This document shows positions 1 through 7,071 of a stretch of 15,443 nt of DNA, piece by piece; the stretch's first letter is position 1, and the number at the start of each line of letters is the position of its first letter. The notes beneath the pieces are model-generated. The model was not told where the DNA came from and did no database searches. It saw nothing but the letters and a program-made list of their open reading frames with translations. Both the position numbers and the translations under genes were made by a program. Origin of the DNA: Mycobacterium sp. (GTDB lineage Bacteria > Actinomycetota > Actinomycetes > Mycobacteriales > Mycobacteriaceae); NCBI GenBank assembly GCA_020438915.1, contig JAGQTR010000017.1, forward strand, positions 1-15,443, read 5' to 3'.

Positions 1-125
1 GCGCAGCTGTAGGTCTGCGTCGGGTCGAGAAACAGCCGATAGAAGTCATCGGACAGGTCGTAATGCGACTGCACGTCTTCGAAGTGAGGCTTCAGATTCT
101 GAGCGCCTTCGGCAATTTCTGGCAA
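1..125 (-). CDS. Cyclopropane mycolic acid synthase / mycolic acid methyltransferase, N-terminal part
   Basis: This is the first 41 codons of a gene that runs off the left edge of the window. The translated N-terminus contains LKPHFEDVQSHYDLSDDFY and then LFLDPTQTYSCA, the highly conserved opening of the mycobacterial CmaA1/PcaA/MmaA2 group. These are cytoplasmic SAM-dependent enzymes that add cyclopropane or methyl groups to meromycolate chains. The SAM-binding and bicarbonate-site regions are outside the window, so the exact paralogue cannot be named. The start is taken as TTG at 125 because no ATG or GTG lies in frame between there and the conserved LKPHF block, and AAAGG sits 8 nt upstream of it. 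The gene is divergent from the small acidic protein gene at 357. Confidence 0.85.
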   Translation of the reverse strand, partial: MPEIAEGAQNLKPHFEDVQSHYDLSDDFYRLFLDPTQTYSC

Positions 126-280
126 ATTACAAGCCTTTGGGATTCGTCGATGATCGGTCGATGTTCCGGCCCCGCCTGGTTCGAGGGCCGGTCGCGACAC
201 TACCCGAGAGTCACAGTTCCAGTGAACCATCACGTTGCGCCGCGCAGCAACGCCCCAGGTGCGACAAATCGCGGATGCGC

Positions 281-320
281 GACGGCCGTGACACGGATGC
301 GACGGCCGTAACATGGAAGC
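281..320. repeat. Two tandem 20-bp direct repeats upstream of the 357 gene
   Basis: Bases 281-300 (GACGGCCGTGACACGGATGC) and 301-320 (GACGGCCGTAACATGGAAGC) match at 17 of 20 positions. Each copy contains the 8-bp palindrome ACGGCCGT, so equivalent faces are 20 bp apart, about two helical turns. They lie 37-76 nt before the ATG at 357 in an intergenic region of 231 bp (126-356). TAACAT at 309-314, inside the second copy, could serve as a -10 element. The layout suits a tandem operator, but no regulator is known from this sequence. Confidence 0.6.
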
Positions 321-356
321 CGGATGGCACATCGCTGACGATCGGAAGGAGTGCCC

Positions 357-560
357 ATGACCGACCCAGAAGGCGGCGCACTCGGTGACGCCGCTGAAGC
401 CGACGTGGTGGAACAGCGCCGCCCAATCGATGAGGACGGCGACGAGGGCTGGCTGGACGCGCAACACGTATCGGAGGGCCGTGACTGGCAGGCCAGCGAA
501 GCCGATCTCATCGACCAGGCCACCGCCGTCCCCGAAGATGACCCGGACGTGCTTCGCTGA
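357..560 (+). CDS. Small acidic hypothetical protein (67 aa)
   Basis: This encodes a 67-residue, strongly acidic protein without membrane segments or cysteines. Two similar motifs, EADVVEQ at about residues 14-20 and EADLIDQ at about 48-54, flank a linker rich in Asp and Glu. The pattern resembles small actinobacterial proteins with repeated EADxxEQ motifs, but I cannot name a function. The start is ATG 357, since GGAAGGAG ends 5 nt upstream; a GTG at 351 directly abuts that ribosome site and is less likely. The stop is followed after 16 nt by the SRPBCC gene, so the two are probably co-transcribed. The coding frame has the expected high GC at third positions. Confidence 0.75.
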   Translation: MTDPEGGALGDAAEADVVEQRRPIDEDGDEGWLDAQHVSEGRDWQASEADLIDQATAVPEDDPDVLR

Positions 561-576
561 CCTCGAGAGGAGTGCG

Positions 577-1032
577 ATGATGCAAGGTTCGGTGACGGTG
601 TCGATGGCGGCGCCCGCGGAGCAGATATGGGAGTTGATCGCCGACGTTCGCAACACCGGTAAGTTTTCGCCGGAAACGTTCGAAGCGGAATGGCTGGACG
701 GCGCCACCGGCCCGGCCCTGGGGGCACGCTTCCGTGGGCACGTCCGGCGCAATGAGATCGGTCCGGTCTATTGGACGACATGCCGGGTGACCGCGTGCGA
801 CCCCGGCCGGGAGTTCGGCTTCGAGGTGCTCGCCGGGGACCGGCCGGTCAATAACTGGCACTATCAATTGAGGCCGTCCGGTTCGGGCACCGAAGTCACC
901 GAGTCGTTTCGCCTGGGCGAGAACCCGCTGATGGCGCTGTACTCGGTGCTGGGGGGTCAACTCCGGCGGCGCCGGAACATGCGGGACATGCGCAAGACCC
1001 TGGAGCGGATCAAGGCGGTCGTGGAAGGCTGA
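577..1032 (+). CDS. SRPBCC (polyketide cyclase/START-like) family protein
   Basis: This encodes about 151 residues of the SRPBCC type, a helix-grip fold that forms a deep hydrophobic pocket for lipids or polyketides. The sequence opens with a beta strand (GSVTVSMAAPAEQIWELIADV) and the usual W-x-x-I-A-D segment. It continues through TGPALGARFRGHVR and the central strands, and closes with a long helix ending in LERIKAVVEG. The small family members that look like this bind or present hydrophobic ligands, and no catalytic residue can be assigned. GAGAGGAG at 565-572 serves either of two adjacent ATGs (577 or 580); the first is used here. It follows the small acidic gene by 16 nt and precedes cyp124 by 115 nt, which hints at a lipid-related role but does not prove one. 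Confidence 0.8.
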   Translation: MMQGSVTVSMAAPAEQIWELIADVRNTGKFSPETFEAEWLDGATGPALGARFRGHVRRNEIGPVYWTTCRVTACDPGREFGFEVLAGDRPVNNWHYQLRPSGSGTEVTESFRLGENPLMALYSVLGGQLRRRRNMRDMRKTLERIKAVVEG

Positions 1033-1133
1033 TTGTCGGCCTGCGCCGGCGAGTATTCCGGCGCGGTGGGTGACGCGAGTGACGAGACCGTCGCACGCAC
1101 GGTAGAAAAGGTCACGAAGCCCGGCCGTGAGGC

Positions 1134-1139
1134 TACGCT
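1134..1139 (+). promoter_or_regulatory. Possible -10 element for a leaderless cyp124 transcript
   Basis: TACGCT fits the mycobacterial TANNNT -10 pattern and ends 8 nt before the cyp124 ATG at 1148. Transcription would start at or next to the start codon. No convincing -35 is visible, and no good Shine-Dalgarno lies before the ATG, which agrees with leaderless translation. The short element makes this a weak call. Confidence 0.3.
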
Positions 1140-1147
1140 TGGGCTAC

Positions 1148-2434
1148 ATGGGCTTGAGAACGGGCGTCGTCCGCACCAATGGGATCGCACCGCCCGAGGT
1201 GCCGCTGTCCGATATCGACCTGGGTAGCTGGGACTTCTGGGGCCTCGACGACGATATCCGCGACGGGGCGTTCGCCACGCTCCGCCGAGAAGCGCCGATC
1301 ACGTTCCATGAGTCATTCGTTCTCAATGACGATGCCGAACTCGCTGGACATTGGGCGCTCACCCGCTACGACGACGTGTTCTACGCCAGCCGGCACCCCG
1401 ACCTCTTCAGCTCGGCACTCGGCATCACCATCGGTGATCAGACCGCTGAGCTCAACGAGTACTTCGGCTCGATGATCGCAATGGATGACCCGCGGCACAG
1501 CCGGCTACGAAACATCGTCCGTAGTGCGTTCACCCCGCGGGTGCTGGCTCTCATCGAGGACTCGGTGCGGCAACGCGCACGACGCCTGGTCGCGGAGATG
1601 GTTGCCGCCCACCCCGACGGGCACGGCGACCTGGTCTCCGCGCTTGCCGGTCCGCTTCCACTGCAGATCATCTGCGACATGATGGGCATACCCGAGCAGG
1701 ATCATGGCCAGATCTTCCACTGGACGAATGTGATCCTGGGCTTCGGTGACCCCGACATCGCGACCGACTTCGACGACTTCGTCTCCGTCGCCATGGCGAT
1801 CGGCGCATACGCAAAACAGCTCGCCGAGGACCGCAGGGAGCGGCCGGGAGACGACCTGACCACCAGCCTGGTCCAGGCTGAACTCGACGGTGAGCGGCTG
1901 AGCTCCGCTGAGGTGGCCTCATTCTTCATCTTGTTGGTCGTCGCGGGCAACGAGACCACCCGCAACGCGATCAGCCACGGTGTGCTCGCGCTCAGCCGGT
2001 ATCCCGAGCAACGCGAACTGTGGTGGTCGGATTACGACGCGGTGGCGCCTACCGCGGTCGAGGAGATCGTGCGGTGGGCCTCCCCGGTGGCTTACATGCG
2101 GCGCACGACAACTCGCGAGGTGGAGCTGAGCGGTGTGAAAATGGCAGCGGGAGAAAAGGTCACGCTGTGGTACGGCTCAGCCAACCGCGATGAGTCCAAG
2201 TTCGTCGATCCCTGGAAGTTCGACGTTCTTCGGCAACCCAACCCCCACCTGGGCTTCGGCGGCGGCGGCGCGCATTTCTGCCTCGGGGCGAACCTGGCGC
2301 GCCGGGAGATCACGGTGGCGTTCGAGGAACTTCATCGCCGGGTTCCCGACATCCATGCCACCTCGGAACCCGACCGGTTGCATTCGGCATTCATCCACGG
2401 GATCAAACGGCTCCCGGTGTTCTGGACCGCCTAG
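1148..2434 (+). CDS. cyp124: Cytochrome P450 CYP124, methyl-branched lipid omega-hydroxylase
   Basis: This encodes a 428-residue soluble cytochrome P450, the length I recall for M. tuberculosis CYP124, and it matches that protein along its whole length. Visible landmarks are the I-helix oxygen-activation motif AGNETT (266-271), the K-helix E306-x-x-R309, and the heme loop HLGFGGGGAHFCLG with Cys378 as the iron ligand. CYP124 enzymes hydroxylate the terminal methyl of methyl-branched fatty acids and isoprenoids and can act on cholesterol side chains; they need a ferredoxin and reductase, neither of which is nearby. ATG 1148 gives the N-terminus MGLRTGVVRTNG, which fits the family; a GTG at 1127 would add seven residues without support. 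The gene ends in a hairpin and faces the secreted-protein gene. Confidence 0.93.
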   Translation: MGLRTGVVRTNGIAPPEVPLSDIDLGSWDFWGLDDDIRDGAFATLRREAPITFHESFVLNDDAELAGHWALTRYDDVFYASRHPDLFSSALGITIGDQTAELNEYFGSMIAMDDPRHSRLRNIVRSAFTPRVLALIEDSVRQRARRLVAEMVAAHPDGHGDLVSALAGPLPLQIICDMMGIPEQDHGQIFHWTNVILGFGDPDIATDFDDFVSVAMAIGAYAKQLAEDRRERPGDDLTTSLVQAELDGERLSSAEVASFFILLVVAGNETTRNAISHGVLALSRYPEQRELWWSDYDAVAPTAVEEIVRWASPVAYMRRTTTREVELSGVKMAAGEKVTLWYGSANRDESKFVDPWKFDVLRQPNPHLGFGGGGAHFCLGANLARREITVAFEELHRRVPDIHATSEPDRLHSAFIHGIKRLPVFWTA

Positions 2435-2456
2435 CTGCCGGGTTGTCCGGCGCTAG
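2431..2456. terminator. GC-rich hairpin between convergent genes
   Basis: The left arm 2431-2441 pairs with the right arm 2447-2456 to give ten base pairs with one bulged T, around the loop GTTGT. The left arm includes the TAG stop of cyp124, and the right arm ends 7 nt from the stop of the minus-strand secreted-protein gene. There is no T tract in either direction, as is common in mycobacteria. It could stop transcription from both sides. Confidence 0.5.
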
Positions 2457-2463
2457 CTGCGTT

Positions 2464-2877
2464 TCACAGCGTGGCGGTGATCGGCCCCGTCTCCTGGCAA
2501 TATTTCTGCGCCGGGTTTCCCTTGGACGCGCAGCCCCGTCCAGTCGAGATGTAGGTGGCGCCCGGGTGGTAGGGCTGGAAGAAAACCTGCGCGGGCAGAA
2601 TCCCCTGACCTTTCGCGCATTGCCCGGGACCGTCGCTGCCCTGCATCTGCAGGCAGGCCACCGTCTGGAAGATGTTCGCCCCGTCGCATGACCCTGGGGA
2701 AATCGTTGCGGTCACGATGTTGGTGCCCGAGACGTTCACGACGGTGGGCGCCGTCAGGTTGTAGTTGCACGGCGACTGATCCGGTTGGGCGTCGGCTACC
2801 GCTGAGGTCGAGCCGAGGATCAGCGCAGTGGCTGTCAAGACAGTGAGCGTCCGAAACATTCCTGGATGGTAAGTCAC
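2464..2877 (-). CDS. Small secreted protein with six cysteines
   Basis: This encodes 137 residues with a Sec signal peptide: Met-Phe-Arg at 7-9, a hydrophobic core LTVLTATALILG, and a likely cleavage site after Ala-Asp-Ala at about residue 30. The mature part of about 107 residues has six cysteines (37, 64, 75, 87, 116, 127), enough for three disulfides, and no lipobox. I do not recognise a catalytic motif; it resembles small exported proteins of unknown role found in mycobacteria. GTG 2877 is chosen because AGGA lies 7 nt upstream; ATG 2859 would remove six residues, but its only AGGA touches the codon. It diverges from the amidohydrolase operon across 110 bp. Confidence 0.75.
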   Translation of the reverse strand: MTYHPGMFRTLTVLTATALILGSTSAVADAQPDQSPCNYNLTAPTVVNVSGTNIVTATISPGSCDGANIFQTVACLQMQGSDGPGQCAKGQGILPAQVFFQPYHPGATYISTGRGCASKGNPAQKYCQETGPITATL

Positions 2878-2913
2878 GTCGGGTCCTGTTTATCGGGCAA
2901 TGGGCAGCAACAC

Positions 2914-2927
2914 TGAGTAGACACTCA
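2914..2927. promoter_or_regulatory. Inverted repeat TGAGT-N4-ACTCA in a divergent promoter region
   Basis: TGAGTAGACACTCA has perfect 5-bp arms around a 4-bp centre. It lies 37 bp before the secreted-protein start on the minus strand and 60 bp before the amidohydrolase GTG on the plus strand, next to an A-rich run. Its position suits an operator for one or both genes, but I do not recognise the regulator. Confidence 0.35.
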
Positions 2928-2950
2928 AAAAAATCTGTTTACTGATTTCG

Positions 2951-2979
2951 TTGACACCTGCCCAGGTGCGCTGTTCGAT
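2951..2979 (+). promoter_or_regulatory. Possible promoter of the amidohydrolase operon
   Basis: A perfect TTGACA (2951-2956) is followed after 17 bp by TTCGAT (2974-2979), a poor -10. Transcription would begin near 2986, about where the GTG at 2988 lies, so the operon message may be leaderless. The weak -10 keeps confidence low. Confidence 0.3.
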
Positions 2980-2987
2980 TGGGCATT

Positions 2988-4811
2988 GTGGGCACAAAGC
3001 TGAAATCCGGGAGTACCGGGGCGCGATACGACACGATCATCCGTAACGGCCGTTGGTTCGATGGCACCGGCGCGCCATCGGCTGTGCGTAACCTCGGTAT
3101 CCGCAATGGGCACGTCGCTTCCATCACCGCGGACGAGATTGACGAAACCGACTGCCCGCAGGTTGTCGATGCCACCGGAAAATGGGTGCTGCCCGGGATG
3201 CTCGATATCCACACTCACTACGACGTCGAGGTGCTGGGCGGGCCCGCGCTCTCGGAGTCGCTGCGCCACGGCGTCACCACCGTGATGCTCGGGTCGTGCT
3301 CGTTGTCGACGATCTATGTGGACGGGGCGGACGCCGGGGACATCTTCGGCCGCGTCGAAGCGATCCCCCGCGAACACGTCATCGACGCCGTGGACCAGCA
3401 CAAGAACTGGTCCAACGGCGAGGAGTACATCGCAGCGCTGGAGTCACGTCCGCTCGGGCCCAACATCGCGGCGTTCATCGGCCACTCCGACATGCGTGCT
3501 GCGACGATGGGCCTGGACCGTGCCACCCGTGCAGATGAGCGTCCGACCATGGACGAGCAAATGCAGATGGAGCGAATGCTCACCGAGGCGCTGCGCGCCG
3601 GCTTCGTCGGAATGTCTTCTCAGCAACTACTTTTCGACAAACTCGACGGAGATATCTGCCGCTCACGCACCTTGCCGTCGACTTATGCCAAACCGCGCGA
3701 GCTGCGTCGGCTGAAGGCGTTGCTGCGCCGCTCCGGGCGGATCCTGCAGTCTGGTCCCGACATCGAGAACCCGGGCAACCTGGCCTCACAGGTCTTTCAG
3801 TCGCTCGGGATTGTCCGCAACCCGCTCAAAACCAGTCTGCTGTCGGCCGCCGACGTCAAGTCCAACCCGCTCGCGGTGAAGATGATGGGACCCGTTGCCA
3901 GACTCATCAACCGGATGGGCGGAAACTTCCGTTGGCAGCATCTACCGGTGCCGTTCGAGGTTTACGCCGACGGCATCGACCTCGTCATTTTCGAGGAGCT
4001 GGGGGCCGGTGCGGCCGCGCTCCATCTCCGAGATGAGGTGGAGCGCAACGAATTATTGCGCGATGAGGCCTATCGTCGACGGTTCCGCAAGGAATATGAC
4101 AGCAAGTTCGGTCTGCGGGTGTGGCACCGTGATTTCTTCGACGCCGAGATCGTCGGCTGCCCCGACGATTCGGTGATCGGAAAGTCTTTCGGACAGGTAG
4201 GACGCGACCGTGGCGGTGTGCACCCGGTCGACGCATTTCTGGACTTGGTGCTCGAACACGGTACTGCGCTGCGATGGCGCACCACCATCTCCAACCATCG
4301 CCCGGAGGTACTCAAGAAGCTCGCCCGCGATTCCGGCATCCAGATGGGGTTCTCGGATGCCGGTGCCCATCTGCGCAACATGGCGTTCTACAACATGGGG
4401 CTGCGGCTGTTGCGCCACGTGCGCGACGCCGAACGCTCGGGTGTTCCGTTCATGACCATCGAGCATGCCGTGCACCGGCTCACCGGTGAGCTGGCCGACT
4501 GGTACCGCCTCGATGCGGGCCATCTGCGCATCGGCGACCGCGCCGATCTCGTCGTCATCGACCCCGAGCGGCTGGACGCCAGACTGGACGCCTACGCCGA
4601 GGAACCGGTCGACCACTACGGTGGCCTGTCCCGGATGGTCAATCGCAACGACGACACAGTGGCCGCGGTGTTCGTCGGGGGAAGGGCGGTCTACTCAGAC
4701 GGCCAGCCCACGGCACTGGTCGGGCTGCAGCGCACCGGAAGGTTCCTGCGCGCCGCGCACCGCGCACCCGCGTTGACCGAGCAGGAAGCGGTGTTGGCAC
4801 ATGTCGGTTGA
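2988..4811 (+). CDS. D-aminoacylase-like amidohydrolase
   Basis: This encodes 607 residues of the amidohydrolase superfamily, closest in layout to N-acyl-D-amino-acid deacylases (Amidohydro_3). The order is a small beta-sandwich start (YDTIIRNGRWFDGTG), the metal motif DIHTHYD with His75 and His77, a GSCS segment with Cys104 as the probable bridging ligand, GHSDMR at about 165-170, and FSDAGAH with Asp457 and His461. The C-terminal GDRADLVVIDPERLD strand is typical of the family. The usual histidine-bearing segment after strand 5 reads LQSGPDIENPG instead, so the metal site is probably altered. The substrate is unknown. The start may be GTG 2988 or TTG 2979; neither has a good ribosome site. 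Its stop overlaps the next gene by 11 nt, which shows co-translation. Confidence 0.8.
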   Translation: MGTKLKSGSTGARYDTIIRNGRWFDGTGAPSAVRNLGIRNGHVASITADEIDETDCPQVVDATGKWVLPGMLDIHTHYDVEVLGGPALSESLRHGVTTVMLGSCSLSTIYVDGADAGDIFGRVEAIPREHVIDAVDQHKNWSNGEEYIAALESRPLGPNIAAFIGHSDMRAATMGLDRATRADERPTMDEQMQMERMLTEALRAGFVGMSSQQLLFDKLDGDICRSRTLPSTYAKPRELRRLKALLRRSGRILQSGPDIENPGNLASQVFQSLGIVRNPLKTSLLSAADVKSNPLAVKMMGPVARLINRMGGNFRWQHLPVPFEVYADGIDLVIFEELGAGAAALHLRDEVERNELLRDEAYRRRFRKEYDSKFGLRVWHRDFFDAEIVGCPDDSVIGKSFGQVGRDRGGVHPVDAFLDLVLEHGTALRWRTTISNHRPEVLKKLARDSGIQMGFSDAGAHLRNMAFYNMGLRLLRHVRDAERSGVPFMTIEHAVHRLTGELADWYRLDAGHLRIGDRADLVVIDPERLDARLDAYAEEPVDHYGGLSRMVNRNDDTVAAVFVGGRAVYSDGQPTALVGLQRTGRFLRAAHRAPALTEQEAVLAHVG

Positions 4812-5268
4812 GAGCAGCAAAGACACCGAGGTCGAAGCGGCGGTCCACGGGATGTGGGCGGCACTTTCGGCCCGGGACTGGGAGGCGCTGAAGACCTATC
4901 TGTCGCAGGACTGCGTCTATCTCGATATGCCGGTGGGACCTGCGGCGGCGGCGCGCGGACCGGAGGACATCGTCAAACGCCTCAAGATCGGTTTGGAGCC
5001 ACTGGCCTCCTATCAAAATTTCACCGGCCTGATGGTCAGCAACGGCGCCGACGTCATGTATGAACATCAGGAGGAATGGCATTGGCAGACAGGCGAATCT
5101 GCGGTTCTGCCTTTCGTCACCGTGCATCGGGTGGAGAACGGCAAGATCACTTTGTGGAAGGACTACTGGGACATGGGCGCCCTGGTCAACCATGCGCCGC
5201 CGACCTGGCTGGCGGATTTCGCCAATGCGGATATGTCCTGGGTCTTCGACGCCACCGGAATGGTATGA
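4801..5268 (+). CDS. Limonene-epoxide-hydrolase/SnoaL-like (NTF2-fold) protein
   Basis: This encodes 155 residues of the cone-shaped alpha+beta NTF2-like fold. Key landmarks are an N-terminal helix pair (VHGMWAALSARDWEALKTYL), the strand VYLDMPVGP, and the terminal strand GKITLWKDYWDM, which matches the LWRDYFD strand of limonene-1,2-epoxide hydrolases. Classical members use an Arg-x-Asp pair plus a later Asp; here the equivalent stretch reads YEHQEEW (87-93), so Arg becomes His89 and Asp becomes Glu91. It is therefore either an isomerase or hydrolase with a different mechanism or a binding protein. Its ATG lies inside the end of the upstream amidohydrolase gene, and the next amidohydrolase starts 10 nt after its stop, so all three genes form one operon. 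Confidence 0.75.
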   Translation: MSVESSKDTEVEAAVHGMWAALSARDWEALKTYLSQDCVYLDMPVGPAAAARGPEDIVKRLKIGLEPLASYQNFTGLMVSNGADVMYEHQEEWHWQTGESAVLPFVTVHRVENGKITLWKDYWDMGALVNHAPPTWLADFANADMSWVFDATGMV

Positions 5269-5278
5269 GGGGTAACTG

Positions 5279-7051
5279 GTGCTGGATCTGAAGATCACCG
5301 GCGGCACCGTCGTCGATGGAACCGGAGCCGACCGCTTCGCCGCAGACATCGGGGTCAAGGACGGCCGGATCGTCGAGGTGCGTCGCCGCAGTGGTGACGG
5401 CGGTGCCTCCGATGGACTGCACGCCGAGGCGGCACACGTAGTGGACGCGGCGGGACGGTTCGTGGCGCCGGGATTCGTCGACGTCCACACCCATTACGAC
5501 GGACAGGTGAGTTGGGACGACACGTTGGAACCCTCGAGCATGCATGGGGTCACCACGGTGGTCAGTGGAAACTGTGGCGTCGGTTTCGCGCCGGTGCGGC
5601 CCGGCCGCGAGCAGTGGCTGATCGAGATGATGGAGGGCGTCGAAGACATTCCCGGCACCGCATTGGCCGAGGGCATCACCTGGCAGTGGGAGAGCTTCCC
5701 CGAGTACCTCGATGCTATCGAGAAGCGCAGCCTTGCCGTGGATTACGGAACCCAGATTGCGCACGGCGCGGTTCGCGGCTATGCGATGGGCGAACGCGGC
5801 GCCCGTAACGAGGAGGCTACCCCGGACGACATCGCGGCGATGGCACGCATCGTCCAGGAGGCCGTGGAAGCGGGCGCCCTGGGGTTCTCGACCTCGCGCA
5901 CCGAAGCGCACCGCGCGATCGACGGCGAGCCGGTTCCCGGAACCTACGCCGCAGAGGCGGAATTGTTCGGGTTGGGCCGGGCGATGGCTGCCGGTGGCAG
6001 GGCAGTGTTCGAGGTGGCGCCGCAGGGCACCGCCGGCGAGAGCCCGGCCGAGGCGACCATGCGTGAGCTGGACTGGATGACCAAACTGAGCGCCGACATC
6101 GAACGCCCGGTGTCGTTCACGATGATCCAGACCGGCGGCGCACCTGAGCTTTGGCGACAGCAGCTGCAGCGGGCGGGCCAAGCTCTGGAAAACGGCATCG
6201 AGCTCTACGCGCAGTTCGCGGCCAGGCCTTTTGGCATGCTGTTCGGTTTTCCCGGCTACCACGCTTTCACCCACCGCCCCACCTACCGCAAGCTCAAGGC
6301 CGAGCTTGATCACGAGGAGCTGGCAGCCAGGCTCGCTGATCCCTCGGTGCGGGCGGCGATCCTGGCCGAGTCCGATCTGCCCCCGCAGCCGGTCCCCTTG
6401 TTCGACGCGCTGTTCGCGCTCATCCAGCACAGCACCGATCGGATCTTCCCGATCGGCGATCCGCCGGACTACGAGCCGACTCCCGATCAAACCGTTGCGG
6501 CTATCGCCAAGCGACGTGGCGAGGATCCGTTGGCCGCCATGTACGACCTGATGCTGGAATCTGACGGCACCGCAATGCTGATGCTGCCCTTCTTCAACTA
6601 CGCCGAGGGAAATCACGACGCCATCTACGAGATGATGACCCACCCCGCAGCGGTATCCGGGCTCTCCGACGGTGGGGCGCATTGTGGTCTGATCTGTGAC
6701 GCGTCCTACCCCACTTTCTTACTGACCCACTGGGCTCGCGACCGTCATCGTGGACCCAAATTCTCGCTGGAGTACGTGGTTCGAAAGCAGACGCTTGACA
6801 CCGCAACGCTTTTCGGTCTGTCGGACCGGGGAGTGATCGCACCGGGCATGAAGGCCGACATCAATGTCATCGACATGGATGCACTGCGCCTCGACGTGCC
6901 CCGTATGGTCTACGACCTGCCCGCAGGTGGCCGTCGTTTGACCCAGGGAGCCTCCGGCTATGACGCGACCATCGTCAGCGGGGTCGTGACGCGTCGCCAC
7001 GGAATCGACACCGGCGCCCGCCCCGGCGGGCTGATCCGCGGGGTTCGCTAG
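5279..7051 (+). CDS. D-aminoacylase-like amidohydrolase (second copy, divergent)
   Basis: This encodes 590 residues of the same superfamily as the gene at 2988, but the two are clearly different proteins. Landmarks are LKITGGTVVDGTGADRF at the start, the metal motif DVHTHYD (His70, His72), GNCGVGFAPVRP with Cys99, the ALGFSTSRTEAH segment (200-211), and SDGGAH with Asp464 and His468. The GMKADINVID strand closes the barrel cap. As in the first copy, the segment that normally supplies a histidine ligand lacks it (VFEVAPQG). The family hydrolyses N-acyl-D-amino acids or related amides; the substrate here is not known. GTG 5279 is supported by GAGGGG 6 nt upstream, overlapping the preceding stop. 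It converges on the minus-strand amidohydrolase across 20 bp. Confidence 0.85.
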   Translation: MLDLKITGGTVVDGTGADRFAADIGVKDGRIVEVRRRSGDGGASDGLHAEAAHVVDAAGRFVAPGFVDVHTHYDGQVSWDDTLEPSSMHGVTTVVSGNCGVGFAPVRPGREQWLIEMMEGVEDIPGTALAEGITWQWESFPEYLDAIEKRSLAVDYGTQIAHGAVRGYAMGERGARNEEATPDDIAAMARIVQEAVEAGALGFSTSRTEAHRAIDGEPVPGTYAAEAELFGLGRAMAAGGRAVFEVAPQGTAGESPAEATMRELDWMTKLSADIERPVSFTMIQTGGAPELWRQQLQRAGQALENGIELYAQFAARPFGMLFGFPGYHAFTHRPTYRKLKAELDHEELAARLADPSVRAAILAESDLPPQPVPLFDALFALIQHSTDRIFPIGDPPDYEPTPDQTVAAIAKRRGEDPLAAMYDLMLESDGTAMLMLPFFNYAEGNHDAIYEMMTHPAAVSGLSDGGAHCGLICDASYPTFLLTHWARDRHRGPKFSLEYVVRKQTLDTATLFGLSDRGVIAPGMKADINVIDMDALRLDVPRMVYDLPAGGRRLTQGASGYDATIVSGVVTRRHGIDTGARPGGLIRGVR

Positions 7052-7071
7052 TCGCCGAATCGTCATCCGGG

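Noticed and set aside
5186..6682. Long minus-strand reading frame of 498 codons opposite the second amidohydrolase
   Set aside because: It lies wholly against a well-supported gene with metal motifs, shows no recognisable family, and is the usual antisense shadow in high-GC coding DNA.
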